A DNA stretch of 64,000 bases, from the NCBI GenBank assembly GCA_017591395.1, contig WEDG01004483.1:77501-141500 (forward strand), read 5' to 3'. The DNA is from Schistocephalus solidus (lineage: Eukaryota; Platyhelminthes; Cestoda; Diphyllobothriidea; Diphyllobothriidae). A program made the translations under genes and the position numbers. The notes below the pieces were generated by a model. That model did not search any database and was not told the origin of the DNA. It worked only from the letters and a program-made list of their open reading frames with translations. Shown piece by piece: positions 9,401 through 17,883 of this stretch. Every line of letters starts with the position of its first letter. The stretch's first letter is position 1.

Positions 9401-12241
9401 CTACTCTCCCCAACAGGCACTGCATCCTTCTAAGAAGAATGGCTACTTCATTCAACTGGAGGATGACAGCTGCACAGGCAATGAGGACACCCGTTCCTTC
9501 CTTCTCTGCCAACTGACCAATCATGGAGCCTCTGAACTCTACTGTCTCGCTTGCGGACTTGCCATGCCAGTATATGATCATTTCCCTGTCGTGGATGGGG
9601 CTCTTTTCCTCAGCCCAATCTGCCACCAACCACAGCAGGGTTCGGGGAATGCCAGATGTAGCGGTGCTGGTCTCCAAGTCGTCTGGACATCGCCCCCGAG
9701 TTCTGCCTTCAGTAGCGGCCCTAGCGGTGCAGGCAACTGCAACGCCTCACCTCAGGCGGGTCAGGTTGTGTGCAGTTTAGCGCCACCCCCCGGTTGCACG
9801 GGTCCTCGCCAGCAGCAGAGCCAGATTTTCTTCGGCAGCAGCTATCGTCATCGGCAGAGCCAACCCGTTTGTCAAGAACGCTACCTCCATGCCATCTGTA
9901 TGACATGCATGAGGAGCACACATTCGCTGCCCAATAGCCCTGGATCCCCGTCCCCTCTCGACAGCATTTCTGCATCATCTTGGAGCACGACGTCGCCACC
10001 GCAGATTATTTGTCGCTTTTGTGCCACACCCTGGGATGGTAAGTCGCAGACGTCCTGTGACGTTTGACAAGTAAATATTTCTGACTTACTGTGCCCACTG
10101 TTATCTTGACATAGACGCTTGAACTTCTCAACCGATCGCGGGCTCAAGCCTCGGGTGGGGCATCAACTGGGGTTGGGTATGACTAGCTGATGACGGCTAA
10201 TGAGCCAGAAATGGCCTTTCCAGTCTCTATTGTATTTGTTGGCATCAATAATCTGCCTCTACTAATACTGGCCGCGTTGAGGCTGCTGGCGGGGCTCGAT
10301 AATGAGCCCCAAGGCAGAGTGGGACGAGTGAGTTCCATAAAAGATCGATGAGCGCTCACCAACGAATAAGTAACCATTTTGTTATTTTCAATACCTGAAT
10401 CTGCGAATGCGCGTTAACCCATGGACCATTGGCTGAACGAGTTTGTCACTAATTGAGGCGAATGTTCGCATTTCAGGTGTATACATAAGTAGAGAAGGAG
10501 ACGGCTTTTTGATCACTGGAACCATTTCTTTATTCATCTGAACTTTCGAACTTGTACACAAATCCATCACCAGAGATAAAAGAAATCAAAGACCGATTAA
10601 ATCCGAGTAAGCACTCGGGTTTAGTGTATCGATCCCGTGCCTAAACTGTCCTTGTAACTACACAGGCCAAACTTAATGCATGTTCGGATGACTAACTGAC
10701 GGATTATCACAAGTGGCTCCCTACACCTACGGAACGGGCCAAGAGCATAACTTCGCAGATACGAGGATAATCGCCCGCGCCAGAAGCATGATAAACTGCT
10801 AATCGATTGAAGCCAAAGCCCCGATGAAAATTCAGCCAATCGATATATCGATCCGGCACCCACATACAAACCGCTCTGCCGTCACCCCCGGGCTCGCGTT
10901 ACTTATGCTTGATTGGTTCCTACCCTTTCTAACTGTTGCTCATTTTGTTGCCGCTTTTACCTCTGACGATGGACTTCAGTAAGTTGTCGGAAGCTCAGAT
11001 GAAGAAAGAAATGGTTCCGGCGAGCGAACAGCCTTCTCCTTCCCTCCTTGTGAACGAGATTTTATTTGAACTGACTTTAGCTCAAAGGGACTCCCATGGC
11101 TTCTAGGCTTACAAACTCAAAATTGCTCACGTATTTTTACAAGGATAGATCATTTTCTTGTAAAACGAAAACTGTTTTGTCTGTATGTGTTGAATGCAAG
11201 GGCTAGAAGTAATGCCCAAAACTGTTTACACTCTGAGGCAGACATAGACTGACTTAAAAAGTACTGGAAAACTTATTTTCTCATTAACTTTCCCGATAAA
11301 TATACGCTTCCTATTAAGCGAACAAAAGATTTTGAGCCATCACGGAGGTTTACCTTAGAAAGAACAGTGCACAGACAGAATTGTCATAGCTGTCAGAACC
11401 ATTTTTTACATATCGCATCCCTAGCAAGACTTCTTTCAGTAGTATTTGCTCTCTCCACTAGTTTCGAGTACAATTGGAGTCGGCAACTTAGCTGAGCAAA
11501 CGGAGGTATGAGGAATTATTATCATTATTACCGGTCTACAGAATTGTAAGCCAACCGTCCTTAGCATTATTTTTCCCGCGGTAAAAGTTTAGAAAAGTTA
11601 AGTTTGGATAGCCACACTTGTGACATGCACAAGATCGGGGAGATTGAAACTTGGCGAAACGTACAAGTCTTGAAGCCATATCCTCTGTGTCAAAAAAGGT
11701 TAGGTTGTGGACTATTATTCCAAGTTGCCGGGGGCCTCCGCTTGCACAGGTTATTTTTTTAATCGTATAAGTCCATTCATCTTCTTAGGTAATAGCAGGA
11801 ATGTCTAAGCCCACAACTCTTCCTGTGTAATTTCTACTTTTTAGTCAGATGCATTACTTTATTCTTGAAGGTTCCACACTCTTAATCGGCGGATTGTACA
11901 CCTACGACTTGTTCGCCAGTAGCCCGTGCTGTCCTGATCACCTAAAGTGCAAGTCCTGTGGTCGCATGGCCCTCTCATCCCACAAGACCAGACGGGCTGA
12001 ATCCTTTGCAGGCACCACGCCGAACGGCTGGACAGCTGCGGTCGACGAGAAACCCCGTCGAATGTCCGAGGGTGCGCAGGAGGAACCATCTTCCCTCTCC
12101 CCCCTCCTCCCCTTGCCATTTTTCAGCCAGTACAGCAACCGCATATGTTGCCAGCACTGCCGCAGCATTGACTACCATTTTATTAAAGCCTTCAACGAGG
12201 CCTACACCGTCATATTTCCTCACAATAACACCGGTCGTTAG
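3116..12241 (+). CDS. HECA: Headcase protein homologue, spliced gene (3'-most four coding exons)
   Basis: Proposed join: 3116-3456, 6198-6509, 9417-10038, 11871-12241; phases are 0, 0 and 1 and all three junctions keep the frame open. Headcase/HECA proteins are conserved cytoplasmic proteins known in Drosophila for restricting imaginal progenitor proliferation and tracheal branching, and in human as a cell-cycle-linked candidate tumour suppressor. What is seen: the C-terminal headcase domain with paired cysteines (YCLACG, ICMTCMRS, ICRFCATPWDG, SPCCPDHLKCKSCG, CQHCRSIDYHFIK), preceded by a Ser-rich linker. The N-terminal Cys/His-rich HECA domain is not in the window, so the gene must start further left. 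The gene is convergent with UQCRC2. The 5' limit is uncertain; the last two exons are secure. Confidence 0.85.
3705..3800. repeat. Degenerate telomere-like (CTAACC)n patch
   Basis: About 95 bases carry repeated CTAAC.CTAACC-type words (ACTAACCCTGG, TAAACCTAACC, TCCTAACCCTAACC), resembling a decayed (TTAGGG)n array read on the C-rich strand. It lies in headcase intron 1. Confidence 0.45.
4730..5600 (-). pseudogene. Tc1/mariner-like transposase, decayed
   Basis: On the - strand: YERIHKLAAGK (about 5580), a stop, then a helix-turn-helix half NISNVTLWRIIN, a stop, then an open stretch from about 5475 with RLKRSTTKQDDDFIRRALKK, KRMQEFEPHQE and RIFFCDQ (first catalytic Asp). A second frame (5130-4891) has the central core and KENAPVNSSKEA, where the usual Q-D-N-A-P Asp is Glu. 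A third (about 4830-4765) reads PDLNPIENIIEIIK, the D-L-N-P-I-E block before the last catalytic residue. The order of blocks is that of Tc1-type DDE transposases. Frameshifts and stops make it inactive. I did not find clear terminal inverted repeats. It sits antisense in a headcase intron. Confidence 0.8.
6198..6509 (+). CDS. HECA: Headcase exon b: end of linker
   Basis: A fully open 312-base exon (104 codons) between a pyrimidine-rich acceptor (CCCATTTCCAG) and donor CAG|GTTAGT, phase 0 at both ends. It ends with a basic stretch, NSKGNIFRQRKDFSAFQ, which corresponds to the F-x-x-R-x-D-x-S motif that precedes the conserved domain in HECA proteins, and splices in frame to exon c. Confidence 0.75.
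6660..7496 (-). pseudogene. Transposase-domain-like gene, one in-frame TGA
   Basis: A single - strand frame of 279 codons is interrupted only by a TGA at 7149-7151. The N-terminal half starts MFRQESKRTRRRRINR (basic), has an acidic Ser-rich middle and ends VNKLCEWALRFNIAHAHL. After the stop, two codons on, comes MAIFRPLMPELPADPGTLLG and then VSVYLTIDGLPVYRKSKTEM, WPILGRAVRP and VGIYRGNGKPSG. The 'IDGLP.y..S....WPILG' and 'GxGKP' words are typical of a family of poorly characterised animal 'transposase domain-containing' proteins. The ORF stops soon after the GKP block, well short of those proteins. It is much less decayed than the neighbouring transposon. The function is unknown; the family assignment is by motif only. 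Confidence 0.6.
7984..8375 (+). repeat. Copy 1 of GC-rich dispersed repeat 'R'
   Basis: It starts with the GTGGCTTGGAAGGTTGCC-like word, includes GGATCCGAGCC and an ACCGGGC-CAGGTGGGGGAG block, and ends with CACGCGCAAGTCACTGTCCC. The same words occur in the same order at 20.4-20.8 and 26.7-27.1 kb. It is in headcase intron 2. ORFs across it are shadows. Confidence 0.8.
8376..9416. other. Headcase intron 2, remainder
   Basis: I see no gene. The 8726-9035 area shows open frames on both strands but no recognisable protein. It ends in a pyrimidine-rich acceptor at 9416. Confidence 0.5.
9417..10038 (+). CDS. HECA: Headcase exon c: first half of headcase domain
   Basis: The acceptor is CTCTCCCCAACAG and the donor G|GTAAGT (phase 1). 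The 207 codons contain NGYFIQLEDD, FLLCQLTNHGASELYCLACG, MPVYDHFPVVDGALFLSP, YLHAICMTCMRS and ICRFCATPWDG, which are the conserved headcase blocks with C-x-x-C pairs likely to bind zinc. A low-complexity Ser/Gly/Gln insert separates the VDG block from the YLHA block and is longer than I would expect in vertebrate HECA. Confidence 0.92.
10130..10250 (+). repeat. SINE-like copy (tRNA-derived family), partial
   Basis: GCGGGCTCAAGCCTCGGGTG is a decayed B-box region, followed by GGGTATGACTAGCTGATGACGGCTAATGAGCCAGAAATGGC and a ..TCTC-TTGT end, shared with the copies at 15.8, 16.1 and 22.9 kb. The A-box half is not clear here. Confidence 0.65.
10270..10385 (+). repeat. Short dispersed repeat (GGGGCTC..GAGCCCC palindrome)
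   Basis: GGCGGGGCTCGATAATGAGC continuing CCCAAGGCAG and GGACGAGTGAGTTCC. The reverse complement with a few changes occurs at about 28195-28300. The core GGGGCTC..GAGCCCC is itself an inverted repeat able to form a small hairpin. The rest of intron 3 (10386-11870) shows no gene. Confidence 0.6.
11871..12241 (+). CDS. HECA: Headcase exon d: C-terminus
   Basis: The acceptor TTCTTGAAG|GTTCC completes the split Gly codon left by exon c (WDG). Reading continues GGLYTYDLFASSPCC, HLKCKSCGRMAL, a Pro/Ser-rich insert, FFSQYSNRICCQHC and RSIDYHFIKAFNEAY, ending at TAG 12239-12241. These are the terminal headcase blocks, so the protein end is secure. Overlapping antisense frames are shadows. Confidence 0.95.
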
Positions 12242-12740
12242 GACTTTAGGTGTCATTTTGCTTTCGCGCGACACACCAAACCCCAATAGGGTTCAATAAC
12301 TCTCATGCAGTCCCGACCGAAACCTCCATTTCTGACACACACGCTCAAAGGCGTCCACCTGCCCACCTCCGTTCTGCTAGGACCACTCACCTATTTCTCT
12401 GCTGCCGTCAACGCAGCTTCGTAATAATTTTATAGCCTTCCCCCGCAACACAGCGGTCCGCTTCTGGGGATCCCCCTCTGGTGTCATTTTTACTGAGCCG
12501 TTACTTTTTACTGATTTATCCCTTCGCCTTACTCACAAACGCTGCCCGCCCCTTACCACCGGGATGGCGGATCTGGAGTAGGCTGAAGTGTTTAGGAAAT
12601 GTTTATGAAACTTCTTGAGCCTCGTTTTTCCTAGGAGTGCTTTGAACCAGACCCCCTCCTTCTTCGTCTCGTTCTCACTTCCTTTCAACATACGGAGCTC
12701 TGTAGCGTTATTTTGTGAAATACTGATGCCAATCGTCCAT

Positions 12741-12743
<3 letters not shown>
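12242..12743. other. 3' flank / probable 3' UTR of headcase
   Basis: No gene is seen. An AATAAT near 12423 is only a weak polyadenylation candidate. It runs into the (TA)n array. Confidence 0.4.
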
Positions 12744-12821
<78 letters not shown>

Positions 12822-12830
12822 ATATATATA
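12744..12830. repeat. (TA)n microsatellite at the 3' border of the Penelope-like element
   Basis: About 43 TA units with one TGTG interruption, directly abutting the Penelope-like element at 12831. The ORFs of repeated Ile-Tyr across it are artefacts. Confidence 0.95.
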
Positions 12831-13107
12831 GACGACGGGAAGTCGTTCTCTGGGACCAGAATTTTATTCACCCAACGTTTCGAACTCTCACGCGAGCCCA
12901 TCGTCAAGGAATAAAAGACTGTACAGCTCACTGCTTATTTAACTCACCTCTGCCGAGTATGACCTTCATCAGCGCCAATGATTTGTTCGCGCAGGGCCTG
13001 ATATGCAGCTGGCAGATCGATATGTCTATTGATCGATTCCGCGGTCGAGTGCCACGATCCCTGCAGCAGGCGTGAAATTCGGTCGTCTGACTGGCCCAAT
13101 ATTCTCA
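12831..13107 (-). repeat. Penelope-like element, proximal pseudo-LTR
   Basis: It starts at GACGGGAAG and ends at ATTCTCACGCTGCC, and matches the 15312-15576 copy nearly base for base. It differs by a 16-base insertion (TATGTCTATTGATCGA, about 13020-13035) next to GATCGATTCCGC. On the - strand each copy contains a start-proximal peptide MGSRESSKR. Confidence 0.9.
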
Positions 13108-13109
13108 CG

Positions 13110-15388
13110 CTGCCAAAGTCAAAGTCATGCTCTGGCGAGGATGCGTGAGCGGCTACCAAGGAGAGTTTATCCTTCCTTCTCACAGTGAGCTCGTGCTCGT
13201 GCAAACCCGTTTGCCGGTTTCGCCAACATAATTTGCTCGACCACAACGGCAGTCTATCCGGTAAATGACGCCGGATTTTGGTTAAGGGGGATTGGGTCTT
13301 TAGGTTGCATGAGTTGCCGGCGGATTGTCGCTTCCGGTCTGTGAGCCACGCCAATCCCAAATTCGCTCACTAGTCTAGCAAATTCTTCGGATACACCAGT
13401 TATGTAAGGTATTGCACGCCAGTACTTCGGTTTTGGCTGCCCCTTCGGATTTATTCTCTTGGCCTCTCACCTGCATTTCTCAACAAAACTCCCAGGATAT
13501 CCGTTGACAGTGAAGAGTTTCCGCAGAAACTGGACCTCGGCCTTCTTGTCGGCTGGTTGGGTACAATGGGTTTCAGCTCGACGGTACAGTGTTCTCACAC
13601 AGCTGCGTTTGTGCGAGAGGGGGTGGTTGCTAAAATAACTCAGAATGCGAGAGGTATTCGTCGCCTTCCTGTAAACCGTCGTTTTGAGTTTTCCATCGCC
13701 CTTTCTGTATACCAGCACGTCGAGAAACGGCAACTGACAGTCTTTTTCTTCTTCCATCGTGAACTGGATGTCGTGGAAGATCGACTTCAGATTCTTTGTG
13801 AAATCAACAATTTTTTCGCGACTGACAAATGTATCATCTAAAATACCGCACCCACAATCGTGGTCGATAGTGGTCGAACGCCAGTGCCTCCAGTCTCTGC
13901 AATACTGCTTCAGCAATCAGGCCGGACAACGGCGACCCCATCGGCGTACCTTTGACCTGTTCGTACACGGTTCCATTAAAGGTAAAAAAATGTGTTCAGA
14001 CAGTATTTCAGGAGGTCGAAAAGGTGCCTCATTTTGAGTTTTGTATCCGCCTCGTTATAGTGCTCTTCTAGCAGGGTTTGTATGGTTTCGACTGCGAGAT
14101 GTTGTGGGATGGAGGTGAACAGTGACGTCACATCGAAAGATACCATCACTTCTTCGTCCGTAAGTCGAATACCCTAACTTTCGTATAAATTTTTCAGCTG
14201 AGTGGACGGTTGTTGTGGAACCCTGGGTTAGAAACTTGAGACATTGAAACAACCACTTGGCTGGACCAAACGTTGGGGTTCCTCTTAGAGAGACGATCGG
14301 CCGTAGGAGGGTTCCTGGTTTGTGGATCTTGGGGAGGCCATAGAATCTCGCGAGCGCTGTGTCCTTTGGTTTCATCTTTTGAAAGTCAGTCTGCGTTATT
14401 GCTTTTGACTTCCGAAGGCTTGCCAGGTCTTTGTTGATATTGTTTACTAGCGTCTTCATCACGTCATCCTCGCGAGGTATATAGGCAGTTCTATCGCCCA
14501 GAGTGCCTCAACTTTGTTGACGTAGTCCTCTTTGTTCAAAATTACAGTCGACCATCCTTTGTCTGCTTGAAGTATGACAATGTTTTTGTCGGCCTTTAGC
14601 GTCCGAAGTATTTCAGTTTCTGCTTTCGAGAGCGTCTTGCATTTTTTGTGGGATATCAGTCTGGAAGATATTCGCTGTCGTAGCAGATTTCTGCTTTCCT
14701 CGGTAATTGGGGCCTCGCGAATGACCGATTCCGCAGCTGCAATGAAGTCAAGTGGTTGGGCATCCATGGTATTGAAACATGAATCGTGGATCAGGACTTT
14801 TACCTGCTCTGCTGTCAGTTGTTTGGAGGAAAGGTTGTGCACGACATTAGCATAGCAAATGTTTGCATTCTTTTCGCTCAACGTGGTCAATTTCTGTGTC
14901 AATTTGGCGTCACGTGCATCGCGAATGCGTCTGGCACTGAAAGAAGTGCTACGGTGCAAAGCATTTGTCAGCACTTCTCCAAGAATCGTTGAGCATTTGG
15001 TTTGTTCCTCCTCGATTGTTGCTGTAAACTTGCGCAGACGCAGGTGAAAATCCTGAATTAAGACCCGAATCATTCGGCGTTCGCGTTGTAAGACCGTTCG
15101 TCTACCTAGCTCGGTGTTGACTGGCGATTTCTAGGAGAGGCATCTCGGTAGAGTGTTGGAGTCTAGGCACCTGTGTAGGAACCTCAGTTGAGCGTACGTT
15201 GAAGCTTGTCGACAGGAAAAGGATTCCCAACGACGTGCTGATTTAAGCGCTTCGCGCCCGAATGTATTCCGAATGTTCGAGAATATGCGAGGCCCAGGTA
15301 ATTGTATGGAAGAAGACGGGAAGGCGTTCTCTGGGACCAGAATTTTATTCATCCGACGTTTCGAACTCTCACGCGAGCCCATCGTCAA
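13110..15388 (-). pseudogene. Penelope-like RT + GIY-YIG protein, frameshifted
   Basis: Blocks in order on the - strand: MGSRESSKRRMNKILVPENA (15382-15323) and an N-terminal block FLHRCLDSNTLP (about 15180-15145); ILQADKGWSTVILNKEDYV (about 14575-14520); ARFYGLPKIHKPGTLLRPIV (about 14355-14295); RT motif A VSFDVTSLF (about 14146-14115); KGTPMGSPLSG (about 13955-13921); catalytic LDDTFV (about 13842-13823); a thumb region to 13467; then the GIY-YIG nuclease GVIYRIDCRCG..NYVGETGKR (about 13275-13205) and the EHDFDF region (about 13135). Catalytic Asp pair and nuclease Tyr/Gly residues are kept, but several frameshifts (about 15100, 14460, 14190, 13985, 13200) break it, so it is a recent but dead copy. 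Confidence 0.88.
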
Positions 15389-15576
15389 GGAATAAAAGAC
15401 TGTATAGCTCCGTGCTTATTTAACTCACCTCTGCCGAGTATGACCTTCATCAGCGCCATTGATTTGTTCGCGCAGGGCCTGATATGCAGCTGGCAGATCG
15501 ATTCCGCGGTCGAGTGCCACGATTCCTGCAGCAGGCGTGAAATTCGGTCGTCTGACTGACCCAATATTCTCACGCT
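15312..15576 (-). repeat. Penelope-like element, distal pseudo-LTR
   Basis: Direct copy of 12831-13107 lacking the 16-base insertion. It contains the start of the element's ORF on the - strand. Confidence 0.9.
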
Positions 15577-15620
15577 GCCGCTCACGCATCCTCGCCAGAG
15601 CACGACTTTGACTTTGGCAG
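15577..15620 (+). repeat. Inverted end segment of the Penelope-like element
   Basis: The 44 bases GCCGCTCACGC .. GACTTTGGCAG are the reverse complement, with one mismatch, of about 13108-13151 just inside the first pseudo-LTR. Inverted 5' tails are known for Penelope-like insertions. Confidence 0.85.
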
Positions 15621-15675
15621 AGCTTGTTTGCTTCGGGAAGCCACTAGATCGGTGTGCGCCTATTCCTGTTTGAAG

Positions 15676-15695
15676 ATATATATATATATATATAT
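15676..15695. repeat. (TA)10 microsatellite
   Basis: Short TA run between the Penelope-like element side and the SINE foldback. Confidence 0.9.
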
Positions 15696-15969
15696 GTTCC
15701 GTTGTGCCCGGGAGTTCATTTCAGAGCCCTCACAGGCAGTCGCATTGCAAATTGGGGAATGCGATGTTAAGGTGCAACCGACAAAGACAAGGGAGACCGG
15801 AATGGCCATTTCTGGCTGATTAGCGGTCATCAGGAAGTCATACCCAATCCTAAGTGTGGACCACCTGGGATTCGAATCAACAAACCTTTGGTCCTTGAGT
15901 CGAACGCTCTTCCACAAGTCGTTATGCGACTACCTGCGCGGGCTCTAAAGCTCCAGGGCACAACGGAAC
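15696..15969 (-). repeat. tRNA-derived SINE within a foldback of about 50-base arms
   Basis: On the - strand the unit has a B-box-like GATTCGAATCCC followed by the body AGCCAGAAATGGCC and the end TCTCCCTTGTCTTTG. Its 5' head (TGTGCCCTGGAG..GCAGGTAGTCGCAT, about 15922-15969) reappears inverted at 15696-15745, so the SINE is closed by inverted arms ending in GTTCCGTTGTGCCC at both sides. Confidence 0.75.
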
Positions 15970-16049
15970 ATACAGGTTACTTAGCAGATTGGTGCACAAC
16001 ACACTATCATAATTCATATTCCCGATTGCAAACGGACAAAACAACAGTC

Positions 16050-16195
16050 CCGTGGCTCAATGGTAGTGTTACATACAACGGACAAATGTCGCGGGTTCGA
16101 ACCTCGGGTGATCCACACCTGGGATGGGGTATGATTGGCTGATGACGGTCAATAAGCCAGAAATTGCTGTTCCTGTCTCCCTTGTCTTTGGCGGT
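16050..16195 (+). repeat. tRNA-derived SINE, best-preserved copy
   Basis: A-box TGGCTCAATGG (16052-16065 area) and B-box GGTTCGAACCTC (about 16096-16107) at tRNA-like spacing form an internal RNA polymerase III promoter. The body then runs GGGATGGGGTATGATTGGC, TGATGACGG.CAATAAGCCA and ends CCTGTCTCCCTTGTCTTTGG. It is a SINE head rather than a tRNA gene because the acceptor stem does not close and the body is shared with four other copies. Confidence 0.85.
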
Positions 16196-16214
16196 TCCAC
16201 CTTATCATATATAA

Positions 16215-16607
16215 TAATTTCTGAAATTATGAAGTGCAGGAAATGGAGTAAGGTGATCCGGACATGACTTTTAGGGTCGCGCCTGAAATTTCAATGAACA
16301 TTTGGATCGAAAACAATTAACCACTGTGGAATACCCACGTAATGCCCATTCTAAAAACAAATTATATGAAATGTATATTAGCAATGATGGTAGAACGTAC
16401 TCCCTACACAGGTACTAGCTGAAAGCCCAGATACGTGGTTCGCCGGTTTATGATACTGCATGACGCAGCAATGGGGGGTTAGGTTCCTCAGTGTCCTCTA
16501 TGAGGTTTCTGGTATATGGACTCCAGGGAATAATCAAGGAAATTATTTCTGAAATTATGAAGTGCAGAAAATGGAGTCAGGTGATTCGGACTTGACTTTT
16601 AGAGCGA
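16215..16607 (+). repeat. Pair of direct 65-base repeats
   Basis: ATTTCTGAAATTATGAAGTG with GGAGT.AGGTGAT.CGGAC.TGACTTTTAG occurs at about 16217-16283 and again at about 16543-16607, 326 bases apart. Nothing else is recognised between. Confidence 0.8.
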
Positions 16608-16619
16608 GGGAAGATAGAC

Positions 16620-17633
16620 GACAAAAATGCGGGTAGGTCGGTACAGTCTGCTTCCGGCTTATTGTGCCTTCATTCAACCAATCATAAACCTGAATACCAG
16701 CTGGGACTGGAAACACAAACATACGCTCGAATACGGTGAAGCTAGTTCACACACTGGTTCTAGCAGATGGGTCATAAGCACTTCGTTGAACCGAAGTTCA
16801 TCAGTGCCTCACCGCCTGCAATTATCTGTCACTGCAGATCGAGTATTTATTCAAATCGGAAAAGGCGCACACCAATCTGTGGGCCTCCAGAAGCAAACAA
16901 GCTCCGCTTGGGTGGAGGTGAAAGTGTTGGGAATGGCAGACCGGCTTTCGTGATAAGAGTTCAGGTAAGATGTTAAATTAACTCGAACATTTCTTTCGCC
17001 TGGTCCGGAAAAAAAACACTTGTCCGCGACTTGTGCAAATATTCGCCAAAAGGGACACTGAGCTTTTTCGTCCGTAGTTGAAAACACTAATTGCATATGC
17101 AGGTAACGACAACTCCGTCAATTTTCGATTTAAGGTGCAAATCCGCCATCCCTAAAACGTTTCCACCAAATTAATGCACCATGTATAGCCGAAGGAAAAA
17201 GGAGACTTTATACCCTAGAGTGTACTTCAAAAGCTAGGAATGGCTATAGAACAAGCTAGTATTGGTCACACGCTGGGGATGAGGCGTGAAATACGTTATT
17301 TGATCGAACGCATTCCTGAGATTAGTTGAAATAGGTACCTGAGGTGTATGACAAGGGGCCGTGGAAAAAAACAGGCGAGAAGACGGAGGACCGAACAACG
17401 CAAAAAAGCCAGACAAATGAACGTGAGTCGTTGTTGTTTCAACTGGGGGAAAGGGGGTTTCAGGTGAAGAAAAAGAAAATGACTACGTGGTCATTCAAAA
17501 TGGTGAGTTAAAATTTGACAAGCGTGGCAAGCGGAGGAACGAAACTTGTTTCAGAGCCAACGACCGAGAGGGCTGCCTTCGAAGACAACATAAGAGCGGC
17601 CAATTTCTGAAAAGGAATAAAAAGGCAATGAGC
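16620..17633. other. Intergenic, 3' flank of UQCRC2
   Basis: No recognisable gene. Open frames at 16627-16976 overlap in several frames and lack family signatures. Confidence 0.5.
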
Positions 17634-17883
17634 TCAACGGCCTCGGCAGTAGCAGAAGGGTTCCTGGGTGACGATGGGGTAGGGAGCAAGACATAAATGA
17701 GCCCTTAGGAAGTGGAAACTCGCCTTGTTAACAGTCTCGAGTTGCAGGGCATCTATCGAATTGCACACTGCCTCTGCTGAACGAACCTCTGGTTGTTCAT
17801 TCATGAGAAGTTGGACGGCCACATCCTCGGTGAGTTCAGTCTGAGATTCGGCAAGCATTAACAGGTGCGCCTTTAGACGCATT
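17634..17883 (-). CDS. UQCRC2: UQCRC2 last exon
   Basis: The acceptor TTTTTTTAATTCCAG gives one base that completes Lys, then MRLKAHLLMLAES, NSIDALQLETVNKAS and a stop at 17634-17636. This is the C-terminal helix pair and last strand of the M16 fold; the length after the 'SID' block agrees with core protein 2. Confidence 0.88.

Larger units (their letters stand above)
12831..15620 (-). mobile_element. Penelope-like element with pseudo-LTRs
   Basis: A - strand element with the Penelope order RT then GIY-YIG endonuclease, bounded by two direct repeats of about 270 bases (12831-13107 and about 15312-15576). The distal repeat is followed by an inverted copy of the sequence just inside the proximal one. 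(TA)n arrays lie at both ends. Penelope-like elements use a telomerase-related RT and often show such pseudo-LTRs from partial tandem insertion. It sits in the intergenic gap between the convergent headcase and UQCRC2 genes. Confidence 0.9.

Noticed and set aside
12533..13075. ORFs with long Ile-Tyr runs on both strands
   Set aside because: They are read-through of the (TA)n microsatellite.
16050..16120. A real tRNA gene
   Set aside because: A- and B-boxes are good but the acceptor stem does not pair and the unit carries the shared SINE body.
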